DNA of 24,756 nucleotides from VMCP01 sp964408945 (GTDB lineage: Bacteria; Bacteroidota; Bacteroidia; NS11-12g; UBA955): contig CAYPBJ010000033.1 in assembly GCA_964408945.1 (NCBI GenBank), positions 1 through 24,756 of the forward strand, written 5' to 3'. Shown piece by piece: positions 17,513 through 24,547 of this stretch. The position numbers and the translations under genes were made by a program. Position 1 is the first letter of the stretch, and each line of letters opens with the position of its first letter. A model generated the notes under the pieces. That model was not told the origin of the DNA. It saw only the letters and a program-made list of their open reading frames with translations, and did no database searches.

Positions 17513-18320
17513 TGAAAAGTTCATCAGCAGCAGCCAAAATACCTGGTTTAAGTGGCTTCGATCGCTGATTGAAAAAAACAGAAATAGAAAAAAAGAAGGA
17601 ATCATCATCGTTGAGGGACTCAAAGAGATTGAGTTGGCCTTGGCATCTTCCTTTCAGTTAACGGAATGGGTGTATTGCCCTGATTTTATATCCCCCGAAA
17701 AACTCATTGGCACCTTCGGCGAAAAAGCGTTTGAATCGGTGCCCATCAATCAGGTGACTGAGCCGCTTTGGAAGTCGTTGACCGTGCGGGAAGATGTTGA
17801 AAATGCGATGGCGCTGTTCAGATTTCCGGAGAATAAAGTGCCTTTTGATTTGAATCAGTTGAAATCAGACGGACTTTATCTGGTGGTTGAGGGAGTTGAA
17901 AAACCCGGCAATTTGGGTGCTGTTTTGAGAACGGCCGAAGCCGTGAACCTAGATGGAGTGCTGATTTGTGATTCTCGAATCGATGCGTTTCATCCTGTGG
18001 TGATTCGCAATTCTTTGGGATGTTCTTTTCGGGTGCCGGTGACGCAATGCACATCGATAGAAGCGATAGATGCGCTGAAAAACAAGCAGATCCAAATTTT
18101 TACCACCTTCATGGATGGTTCCATTCCGGCTTATGACGCAGATTTCACCCAAGGAACGGCTCTGGTAGTGGGAACCGAGCACGAAGGGGTTTCTGACCAA
18201 TGGAGGGGCGTTGGACAGAACATCAATTTGCCCATGTTGGGGGTGATTGACAGCCTCAACGTGTCAGTGGCAGCGGCGGTTTTGATGTACGAAGCCATCA
18301 GACAACGACAGTTTCGTTGA
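17505..18320 (+). CDS. TrmH/SpoU-family RNA 2'-O-methyltransferase
   Basis: SPOUT methyltransferase that transfers a methyl group from S-adenosylmethionine to a ribose 2'-OH of rRNA or tRNA; the target nucleotide cannot be predicted. The protein has 271 residues. The N-terminal part (about 10-100) resembles the substrate-binding domain, with a VEGLKEIE segment. The C-terminal knotted domain carries all three SpoU motifs: EKPGNLGAVLRTAEA with the catalytic-type N and R, VVGTEHEGVS, and LPMLGVIDSLNVSVAAAVLMYE. I chose the ATG at 17505 (8-nt overlap with the previous gene). An in-frame GTG at 17475 would add ten unconserved residues and a 38-nt overlap. Confidence 0.9.
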   Translation: MNNEKFISSSQNTWFKWLRSLIEKNRNRKKEGIIIVEGLKEIELALASSFQLTEWVYCPDFISPEKLIGTFGEKAFESVPINQVTEPLWKSLTVREDVENAMALFRFPENKVPFDLNQLKSDGLYLVVEGVEKPGNLGAVLRTAEAVNLDGVLICDSRIDAFHPVVIRNSLGCSFRVPVTQCTSIEAIDALKNKQIQIFTTFMDGSIPAYDADFTQGTALVVGTEHEGVSDQWRGVGQNINLPMLGVIDSLNVSVAAAVLMYEAIRQRQFR

Positions 18321-18327
18321 CATCGCT

Positions 18328-18335
18328 TACCTTTG
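18328..18335 (+). promoter_or_regulatory. Candidate -7 promoter box of the saccharopine-dehydrogenase-like gene
   Basis: TACCTTTG is an exact match to the Bacteroidota consensus TAnnTTTG and lies in the 19-nt gap between two genes, 4 nt before the ATG at 18340. I see no TTG at 17-23 nt upstream. Transcription from this box would start at or within a few bases of the ATG. Confidence 0.45.
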
Positions 18336-18339
18336 ATTT

Positions 18340-19668
18340 ATGAGAGTTTCGGTTTTAGGCGCAGGAAGAAGCGCTGGATACTTGATTGAATATTTAACCA
18401 CGTTGGTGGGTGTGAAAATATCGTCACTCAGTGTTTTTGATTTGTCTTTTGATTTGCTTTGGACGGATTTTCCAAAGTCTGACAAGGTCAATTATTCTGT
18501 GGTGAATTTGGGGGATTCTCAGAATTTAGAAAAAATAGTTTCAGATTCCCAATTGGTGGTGAGCATGATGCCACCCGCTTTTCATGTGCAGGTTGCACAG
18601 TTGTGCCTGGAATTTAACGCGCATTTATTCACTGCTTCGTATGTGTCAGAAGCCATGAAAGAACTGCATGGGCAAGCTCAAGCGAAGAAGCTCGTTTTTA
18701 TGAATGAATTGGGCTTGGATCCGGGAATCGATCATTTATCTGCTTCAAAGTTCATTCAAGATTTGAAAAATAAAGGAGCAAAGATTACATCCTTTAAAAG
18801 TTATTGCGGTGGATTGATTGATAAGGATTCCGAGGGACACAATCCCTGGAAATACAAAATCACTTGGAATCCCATGAACGTGGTAAAAGCCGGACAAGGA
18901 GGCATTTCAAGATGGCGAGAAGATGGGCTAGAAAAACAGGTGCTACCCGAACAATTATTCAAGCAAGCTCAATCATTTACCACCCAAACCGGCGAAGAAT
19001 TTGACGCCTATCCCAACAGGGATTCTCTCAGTTATGAGTCGGTGTATCATCTCGAGGAAACAAAGACTTTGATTCGGGGAACGTTGCGCCGACGCGGATA
19101 TTGCGAGGCTTGGCAGTGGTTGGTTGATGCTAAGGCTACCCAAAGTTTGGGTTTTGATCAGTTGGGATGTTTGCCCTTGGAAGGCGAACATTTTGGTCAA
19201 TGGCTTCATCGACTGGCGGTTCAAGAACAGCGCTCTTTAGATCTATTTGAATCAGATTCTATCAGAGCAAAAATAGATTTTTTGGAACTCGACCGTTTTG
19301 AAATTTTGGTTACCGATGCAACCCCTGCTGATGTATTGCTCAGGGTGATTTCCGATAAGTGGAAACTAAATCCTGGCGATAAAGATGAAGTGGTTATGGT
19401 GCATCTGACTGAATATGAATGGGATGGTAAATCTTGGCAACTGGAAAGTGTATTGAAAGTTACGGGCGAGGGGAGTGGTAGGTCAGCGATGGCGAAAACG
19501 GTGGGTTTGCCGTTGGCTTTGGGTGTTGAGTTGTTGATAAATAATGAGATAGGTGAATTTGGGGTGTTGATTCCCGTGTTTAAGCCTTGGGGCGATGTGC
19601 TCTTGGATAGGTTGAATGATCACGGTTTGGAGTTTGTTCATCGAAATTTTCCACAATCAAACCAATAA
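18340..19668 (+). CDS. Saccharopine dehydrogenase-like NAD(P)-dependent oxidoreductase
   Basis: Similar to the saccharopine reductase (LYS9/LKR-SDH) group, which interconverts saccharopine and 2-aminoadipate semialdehyde plus glutamate in lysine metabolism. The protein has 442 residues, near the usual length. The N-terminal Rossmann fold has GAGRSAG (7-13). A conserved VVSMMPPAFH stretch follows at about 74-83. The substrate domain contains GLDPGIDHLSA, then SYCGGL and a KYKITWNP segment comparable to the family's YKFSW(S/N)P. In Bacteroidota this gene is usually linked to lysine degradation, but family members also act on other opine-like substrates, so the substrate is inferred. It has its own candidate promoter 4 nt upstream and is followed by a small hairpin (19682-19694). 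Confidence 0.85.
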   Translation: MRVSVLGAGRSAGYLIEYLTTLVGVKISSLSVFDLSFDLLWTDFPKSDKVNYSVVNLGDSQNLEKIVSDSQLVVSMMPPAFHVQVAQLCLEFNAHLFTASYVSEAMKELHGQAQAKKLVFMNELGLDPGIDHLSASKFIQDLKNKGAKITSFKSYCGGLIDKDSEGHNPWKYKITWNPMNVVKAGQGGISRWREDGLEKQVLPEQLFKQAQSFTTQTGEEFDAYPNRDSLSYESVYHLEETKTLIRGTLRRRGYCEAWQWLVDAKATQSLGFDQLGCLPLEGEHFGQWLHRLAVQEQRSLDLFESDSIRAKIDFLELDRFEILVTDATPADVLLRVISDKWKLNPGDKDEVVMVHLTEYEWDGKSWQLESVLKVTGEGSGRSAMAKTVGLPLALGVELLINNEIGEFGVLIPVFKPWGDVLLDRLNDHGLEFVHRNFPQSNQ

Positions 19669-19672
19669 TGGG

Positions 19673-19701
19673 TTCTCCCCCAAGCATTATGCTTAATTTT
19701 G
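19673..19701 (+). promoter_or_regulatory. Candidate promoter of the WD40 gene
   Basis: TAATTTTG at 19694-19701 matches TAnnTTTG exactly. TTC at 19673-19675, 18 nt upstream, is one base from the -33 TTG and lies within the 17-23 nt spacing known for Flavobacterium. The box ends 7 nt before the ATG at 19709. A small palindrome (AAGCATTATGCTT, 19682-19694) fills the spacer and may be the end of the upstream transcript or an operator. Confidence 0.5.
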
Positions 19702-19708
19702 AAAGGGG

Positions 19709-20857
19709 ATGAAAAACTTACTTACACTTGCATTTGGTTTTTGGTCTATGGCTACTGTCTGGGCACAAGATACCATCAATTTTCAGCGCTACTTAGACGG
19801 TCATACAGCGGCCGTTGAGGTAGTTGAAATATCGAACAGCGGACTCATGCTTGCCAGCGGTGGGTTTGATAACAACGTTCGTTTATATTCAAGAAAAGAC
19901 AGTGCTTCTCCCTTTGAGTTTGAACGTTTGTTTACAGGTCATCACGGCGGTATAACGTCTATCGCTATTTCAAACAACGGCCAATATTTAGTCAGCGCGT
20001 CTAAAGATTACACGTTTAGGGTTTACGAGATCAAGAGCGGCTCCTTGAAGTTTACTTCTCGCGACCATGCCCAGCCCGTAACCCAAGTGCAATTTGATCC
20101 ACAAGACAGTTTCATTCTTACATCGAGCACCGATAAATCCATCAAGATTTTCAAAATCACCGATGTGCTCAAGGCAAAATCCGCCCCCATTACCGTGAAT
20201 CACAGCGAAGCCATCAACGGCTTTGTTCTTTCACCCCGAAAAGGGCATTTCATCTTGGCTACAAACAACACCCAAGTGGTTGAATTGAGTGCTAAAGGCA
20301 AGGTGAATTCGATTTTCTTGGGACATTCGGGCCGAGTGAATTGCATCGATATTTCCCACAACCGAAAGTTCATTGCCACAGGAAGCGACGATAAAACCAT
20401 CCGTATTTTTAACATTGCAACCAAACAAACGTTGTTTACTTTGGAAGGACACGGTTGGAAGGTGACTTCGGTTGAGTTTTCTGCCGATGATCGCTATTTA
20501 TTGAGTACTTGCAACAACGGCGAAGTGAAGGTTTGGAACGTTCAAACCGGATTGGAAGTATCTAACATTCCGCCGATGGGCAGCAATGCCAGACAGGCAC
20601 AATGGTTACCTGACATGACGGCATTGGCTGTAGCCTCTCATCAGAAAGGCCCATTTTATGGAGTGGCGCTGTATAAAACCCCTTACACCGTTTTCGTAAA
20701 GAAGCCGGCTACCGCGAAAGGCGCTAAGCCAGGAGCAGCAAAACCGGGAACTCCCGCAGCAAAACCAGGGGCTACCAAAAAACCAGCTGCAACTAAGCCA
20801 GCGGCAGCAGCGGCAACTAAGCCTGCGGCAGCTAAGCCAGCGGCGTCTAAAAAGTAA
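19709..20857 (+). CDS. Exported WD40-repeat protein with Lys/Ala/Pro-rich tail
   Basis: Protein-interaction scaffold of unknown partner, 382 residues. A Sec signal peptide (1-19) ends in VWA, with predicted cleavage before QDT, so the protein should be periplasmic or surface-exposed. Seven beta-propeller blades follow, each with a GH-like start and a W/F-D-like end: blades begin near 29, 78, 119, 164, 209, 247 and 288, and close with VRLYS, FRVYEI, IKIFKI, VVELS, IRIFNI, VKVWNV and VALYK. Seven blades make a closed ring. Residues 329-382 form a low-complexity tail rich in K, A and P, ending in lysine, probably disordered and strongly basic. GGGG directly before the ATG is an unusual Shine-Dalgarno-like sequence here. 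Confidence 0.85.
   Translation: MKNLLTLAFGFWSMATVWAQDTINFQRYLDGHTAAVEVVEISNSGLMLASGGFDNNVRLYSRKDSASPFEFERLFTGHHGGITSIAISNNGQYLVSASKDYTFRVYEIKSGSLKFTSRDHAQPVTQVQFDPQDSFILTSSTDKSIKIFKITDVLKAKSAPITVNHSEAINGFVLSPRKGHFILATNNTQVVELSAKGKVNSIFLGHSGRVNCIDISHNRKFIATGSDDKTIRIFNIATKQTLFTLEGHGWKVTSVEFSADDRYLLSTCNNGEVKVWNVQTGLEVSNIPPMGSNARQAQWLPDMTALAVASHQKGPFYGVALYKTPYTVFVKKPATAKGAKPGAAKPGTPAAKPGATKKPAATKPAAAAATKPAAAKPAASKK
20791..20845 (+). repeat. Imperfect repeats encoding the Lys/Ala/Pro tail
   Basis: AACTAAGCCAGCGGCAGC (20791-20808) recurs with one change at 20815-20832, and GCTAAGCCAGCGGCG follows at 20831-20845. They encode ATKPAA/AKPAA-type units of the WD40 protein tail. Such repeats can change length by slippage or recombination while keeping frame. 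Confidence 0.7.
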
Positions 20858-20868
20858 AGACTAATTTT

Positions 20869-21285
20869 ATGAGTGAAGCATTGAATAGCAATAAGGCTCC
20901 AGAGCCAGTAGGTTTGTACCCACATGCACGTAGAGTGGGCAATTTGTTGTTTTTGAGCGGTGTGGGTCCAAGAGAAAAAGGAACCAAGAAAATACCGGGA
21001 GTTGAACTCAACGATGCCGGTGAAATTGAAAGTTACGACATTGAAACCCAATGCAGATCGGTGTTCCAAAATGTGAGATGGATTCTGGAAGATGCCGGGT
21101 CATCTTGGGACAAAATAGTTGATGTGACCGTTTTTCTTACCAACATGAAAGACGACTTCAAGACCTACAACCAATTGTGGGCTGAGTATTTTGGTGAAAA
21201 TCCGCCTTGCAGAACCACCCTTGAAATCAACTGCCTTCCAACACCCATAGCCATTGAGCTAAAGGTGATTGCCACCATCGATTAA
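20869..21285 (+). CDS. RidA/YjgF family protein, 2-aminomuconate deaminase-like
   Basis: RidA-fold enamine/imine deaminase of 138 residues, cytoplasmic and usually a trimer. The catalytic-type arginine is R115 in CRTTLEI, and E130 follows in PIAIELKVIA, as in active RidA proteins. The segments YPHARRVGNLLFLSGVGPR, GTKKIPGVEL and VTVFLTNMKDDF resemble the AmnD subgroup (2-aminomuconate deaminase, in 3-hydroxyanthranilate/2-aminophenol breakdown) more than generic RidA. That specific role is inferred from resemblance alone; no other gene of that pathway is in the window. It begins 11 nt after the WD40 gene and ends 5 nt before the recombinase gene, so it is likely cotranscribed with both. Confidence 0.85.
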   Translation: MSEALNSNKAPEPVGLYPHARRVGNLLFLSGVGPREKGTKKIPGVELNDAGEIESYDIETQCRSVFQNVRWILEDAGSSWDKIVDVTVFLTNMKDDFKTYNQLWAEYFGENPPCRTTLEINCLPTPIAIELKVIATID

Positions 21286-21290
21286 CCTCC

Positions 21291-22166
21291 ATGCCCAATT
21301 TTGAGGAGCATATTTCGGCGTTTTTGGATTATTTGGCCAAGAACAAACGAATGAGTCCTCATACGGTGAAAGCCTATCAAATTGATTTAAATCAGTTCAA
21401 TGCTTATTTGATTTCCCTGGGAAATCCGAGTTTGGCGCAGTTGAAATCGCTGCACATCCGCAGTTGGATGGCCGATTTAATGTCGAATGAAATCAAAGCT
21501 CGATCCATCAACCGAAAGCTGTCTTCGCTGCGCGCTTATTTCAAATATTTAAGGGAGCGAGGTCAACTCGATCAAAATCCCATGGCCAAAGTGGTAGCGC
21601 CGAAGATGCCTAAGCATTTGGTTAAAGACATTCCCGCTCGAGATCTTCACGAAATGTTTGAGCGATTCCCATGGAACGAAGTTGAAAATGGTGCGCGCGA
21701 TCAATTGCTTTTGCTCCTGCTTTACACCACGGGCATGCGTTTGTCGGAGCTCATTGGTTTGAAGTGGACAGACGTTGATTTTGCCCGAAACTCGCTTCGT
21801 GTATTGGGTAAACGCAACAAAGTGAGAATTTTGCCTCTGCACCCGGAGTTGTCTGACCTATTGAAGGTGTATCAGTCGGTTTCTGGGGGACGTTTAAGCG
21901 TGTTCGAACGCGACAACGGAGAGCCTTTATACCCAGTGTTGGTTTACCGATTGGTGAACCATTACTTGCGTCTATTTTCGCACGCTTCAAAGACCAGTCC
22001 GCATGTTTTGAGGCATTCATTTGCCACTCACATGCTCAACAACGGTGCGAATCTCATGGCCATCAAAGATCTTTTGGGCCACGCGAATCTAGCCGCCACG
22101 CAGGTGTACACCAAGAATTCTTTTGAAAAGCTCAAAAAGATTCACAATCTACACCCGAGGAAGTAG
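21291..22166 (+). CDS. xerC: XerC/XerD-type tyrosine recombinase
   Basis: Site-specific recombinase; by length (291 residues) and domain layout it is the chromosomal Xer type that resolves chromosome dimers at dif. The N-terminal SAM-like core-binding domain is about 4-90, with SPHTVKAYQIDLNQF. The C-terminal catalytic domain holds the complete set R150 (TTGMRLSEL), K174, H238 and R241 (SPHVLRHSFATH), H264 and the nucleophile Y273 (AATQVYT). It is not flanked by att-like repeats, cargo or phage genes, which argues against an element integrase. XerC versus XerD cannot be settled from this sequence alone. Its stop lies 10 nt from that of the convergent T9SS gene. Confidence 0.88.
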   Translation: MPNFEEHISAFLDYLAKNKRMSPHTVKAYQIDLNQFNAYLISLGNPSLAQLKSLHIRSWMADLMSNEIKARSINRKLSSLRAYFKYLRERGQLDQNPMAKVVAPKMPKHLVKDIPARDLHEMFERFPWNEVENGARDQLLLLLLYTTGMRLSELIGLKWTDVDFARNSLRVLGKRNKVRILPLHPELSDLLKVYQSVSGGRLSVFERDNGEPLYPVLVYRLVNHYLRLFSHASKTSPHVLRHSFATHMLNNGANLMAIKDLLGHANLAATQVYTKNSFEKLKKIHNLHPRK

Positions 22167-22176
22167 CCGTTTTGTT

Positions 22177-24324
22177 TTATTTTATTTGAATGGCGATCTT
22201 CTTAACTTCAACCACCTTGTTTTTGGGGTCTTTGATGCGTAAATAATATATACCGCTGCTGACTCCCCAATCGAGCACATTGAATTCAATGACGGGATTG
22301 TTTATGGTCGTTGATTCTCGTATTTTGCCCAATTCATCCAGAATTTCAATCCGGTAATTCAAGAAATCCATGAATTTTCCAATTTTAATGATCAGTTTAT
22401 CAGAGGTTGGGTTGGGATAAACCACAAAGCTAGAAACCACCAAAGGCGAACTGCCCGATAAAGGAATGCTGAAATTCAATGTGTCTTCTACCGAAATAAA
22501 GTTTGTATCATAAATTGTGATCCTGAGGGTATCATAATGAGTGATCTTGAGGGTGTCAAAATGAGTGATTCTGAGTGTGTCAAAAAAACGGGTAAATACG
22601 GTGTCAAATACAGTGATTTTTCCGGTGTCCCACTGGGTGATGAAGGTGGTGTCGAATGAGTGGTGCACAAGGGTGTCGTAGACATTGATCGAATCAATCT
22701 GGGTATAGAAGCAAGTATCGGCGAGCTTTAAGGTGGTTTCGTTGGAAGTGTCAGCACAAATGTCATTGGCTGCCAAAAGTCTGAAACTCATGTTTTCATG
22801 GAAAAATTGTACGGAATCGATGTTCAGTTTAGAGGTGTTTGTTTTGGAATACGGCTTAGAATCTTGGATGTTTCCGTAGTCTATTTGTGGACTTTTCGCT
22901 TGCCACTGAAACTTTACTTTTGAATATCCCTTGAGGGTGTCGGTTTCGATTGTTAGATTTTCACCAATTTTATATGAACCGGTTCCGCTTTGTTTGATGG
23001 TTTTTAAGTTAAAAGTGTCACAGCATCCCCCGTCAACAAAAATAGAAAAGTCTCTTTCGGTTATTGAGGGTGCAGCGCAGCGATTGTCTTTCACTTGTAC
23101 GTGGATGGGGTAAATATGGCCTCGCGCATCTTTCGGGGTAGGTGTCCAACTGAAGGAGTATTCATAGTGATTTACCGCCTTTTTTGTTTCCGTTAGCGTG
23201 GCGCCTTTGGGTATGTTCAACCACTTGATTTCAAGCGTATCTGGATTGGTTTGATAGCCATTCCAGGTGCTGTCTTTGATGGTGAAATTGAAAGATACAG
23301 TGCGGTTGGCACAAGTTTTATAAGCCTTTTTCCCGCTGACCATGGGAGGGAAATTGTAAGCAGCGGTATAGGTCCCTGATTTGGTAAAGTCGAGGGTCCA
23401 AACATCTAAATCTCTTCTCGTACAACCCATGTAACGATAAATGTTGAGTGAATCTTTCCGGTATTGACGAGCTTCAACTACCATAGGGTATAGCCCTGAG
23501 CAGTTGGTAGGAGTGGCAATGACTTCGCCGGTCCATGCATTTAAATATATCCCTTTGGGGAAAAACTCTTCGGGCTTGGGTGTGCATTTAATGGTTGTGC
23601 TGGGTTGGCAGAATACGTCAATTGGGTAATCGTAAGAAAACGGTGATGTGTAATTAATGAAAACTCCGTATCCGGTTGACTTCGCTTTAACCCAAACATA
23701 AGATATTGAATCTTGGTCTGGGTCATTGACTGCATAACTCATGAAATTGCCCACGTTGCATTGAATTTTGTTGATGGGATTGGAAATGTAGTCGCCTGAA
23801 TTGTTGTAGGCCATTTTGGGAGAAGATAAACGGCAAAGACTGAGTTCTGCATTATAGATAGATTCGGTAGTGCTCTGGTTGGGTCTTCCTTGATTAACCA
23901 CAATATAGGGCGTGAAAATACACCGTCCGGCATTGATATGTCCGGTGATGGTAGAATTGGTCAAGTCTATGGTATCGGTATAACGGTGTTTTTCTAAACC
24001 AAAACCTTGTCCAGAGGTATTGGTTTTAGAGCAAAAAGGAATCCCTCCTTTACAAATATTGGATACCTCAGAAATAGTAATCAATTTGGGTTTAGTTGTG
24101 GGTATATATTGCTGAGAGCCCCCCGAACTGTTTTGAAATCGATGGTAATACGTAAAAGTTGTGTTAGTTATTGCTGCTCCCCGGCAGTCTCTTATAATAT
24201 CAATATAGATCACATATTTTTGGTTCCCCAAGTAAGCATAGGTTATTTCGCAGCCGGCAACGTGACTGGCTTTAGCGCTTTGTAAGCTCAAAAATAATAG
24301 CAACAGTGGTAATAGTTTTTTCAA
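22177..24324 (-). CDS. T9SS-exported cell-surface protein with C-terminal sorting domain
   Basis: Large secreted protein of 715 residues, function unknown. A Sec signal peptide (1-19, ending SAKA) precedes SHVAGCEITYAYLG, a mature N-terminus shared by a family of Bacteroidota surface proteins. Cysteines recur through residues 20-540, with beta-rich, Ig/cadherin-like segments (for example SFSWTPTPKDARGHIYPI). Residues 550-621 are nine octapeptides each starting with DT. The type A sorting domain occupies about 633-715, with VYPNPTSDKL, a GKI-type strand and SSGIYYLRI near the end; it directs export through the T9SS and is normally removed. The start is TTG (24324-24322): no in-frame ATG or GTG precedes the signal peptide. 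Adhesion or matrix roles are plausible but unproven. Confidence 0.9.
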   Translation of the reverse strand: MKKLLPLLLLFLSLQSAKASHVAGCEITYAYLGNQKYVIYIDIIRDCRGAAITNTTFTYYHRFQNSSGGSQQYIPTTKPKLITISEVSNICKGGIPFCSKTNTSGQGFGLEKHRYTDTIDLTNSTITGHINAGRCIFTPYIVVNQGRPNQSTTESIYNAELSLCRLSSPKMAYNNSGDYISNPINKIQCNVGNFMSYAVNDPDQDSISYVWVKAKSTGYGVFINYTSPFSYDYPIDVFCQPSTTIKCTPKPEEFFPKGIYLNAWTGEVIATPTNCSGLYPMVVEARQYRKDSLNIYRYMGCTRRDLDVWTLDFTKSGTYTAAYNFPPMVSGKKAYKTCANRTVSFNFTIKDSTWNGYQTNPDTLEIKWLNIPKGATLTETKKAVNHYEYSFSWTPTPKDARGHIYPIHVQVKDNRCAAPSITERDFSIFVDGGCCDTFNLKTIKQSGTGSYKIGENLTIETDTLKGYSKVKFQWQAKSPQIDYGNIQDSKPYSKTNTSKLNIDSVQFFHENMSFRLLAANDICADTSNETTLKLADTCFYTQIDSINVYDTLVHHSFDTTFITQWDTGKITVFDTVFTRFFDTLRITHFDTLKITHYDTLRITIYDTNFISVEDTLNFSIPLSGSSPLVVSSFVVYPNPTSDKLIIKIGKFMDFLNYRIEILDELGKIRESTTINNPVIEFNVLDWGVSSGIYYLRIKDPKNKVVEVKKIAIQIK
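22462..22677 (-). repeat. Nine tandem 24-nt units encoding DT-octapeptides
   Basis: Within the T9SS protein, residues 550-621 consist of nine 8-residue units, each beginning with Asp-Thr at exactly 8-residue spacing: DTLVHHSF, DTTFITQW, DTGKITVF, DTVFTRFF, DTLRITHF, DTLKITHY, DTLRITIY, DTNFISVE, DTLNFSIP. The central units are the most alike, suggesting expansion from the middle. The alternating hydrophobic pattern suggests short beta strands forming a stalk just before the sorting domain. Confidence 0.85.
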
Positions 24325-24369
24325 AATGTACTTAATTAGGGGGTATGAATTTTTAGCAAATAATTGTTT

Positions 24370-24387
24370 TTCATCATTTAAGATGAA
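24370..24387. promoter_or_regulatory. Inverted repeat upstream of the T9SS gene
   Basis: TTCATC (24370-24375) and GATGAA (24382-24387) form a perfect 6-bp inverted repeat around ATTTAA, 46 nt upstream of the TTG start. It could be an operator or a weak hairpin. I did not find a good TAnnTTTG box nearby; the closest (minus strand ATTATTTG) has two mismatches. Confidence 0.3.
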
Positions 24388-24456
24388 TTACCTATAAGTG
24401 ACACTCAGTTGAAAGATTCCGTTGCTTGGATTTTCTATTTAATAATAATTATTTTC

Positions 24457-24547
24457 TAGTCCCTAGTCTGTGGTTCTTAGTCTATGGTCTGTGGTCTGTG
24501 GTCTGTGGTCTGTGGTCTGTGGTCTGTGGTCTGTGGTCTGTGGTCCC
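24457..24547. repeat. Heptamer tandem array 1, consensus TGGTCTG
   Basis: Thirteen consecutive 7-nt units without a phase break. The first four are degenerate (TAGTCCC, TAGTCTG, TGGTTCT, TAGTCTA), then eight identical TGGTCTG units run from 24485 to 24540, and the last is TGGTCCC. Homogeneous in the centre and worn at the edges, it is what slippage or unequal exchange produces. It lies in a non-coding stretch; seven is not a multiple of three, so the open frames crossing it are artefacts. Confidence 0.95.

Noticed and set aside
20683..21069. A 128-codon antisense frame rich in Ala, Gly and Val over the WD40 tail and the RidA start
   Set aside because: It is the reverse reading of the K/A/P repeat; composition is fully explained by the sense-strand repeats.
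21291..22166. The tyrosine recombinase as the integrase of a mobile element
   Set aside because: No adjacent tRNA, att-like direct repeats, excisionase or cargo are seen; size and motifs fit the housekeeping Xer type.
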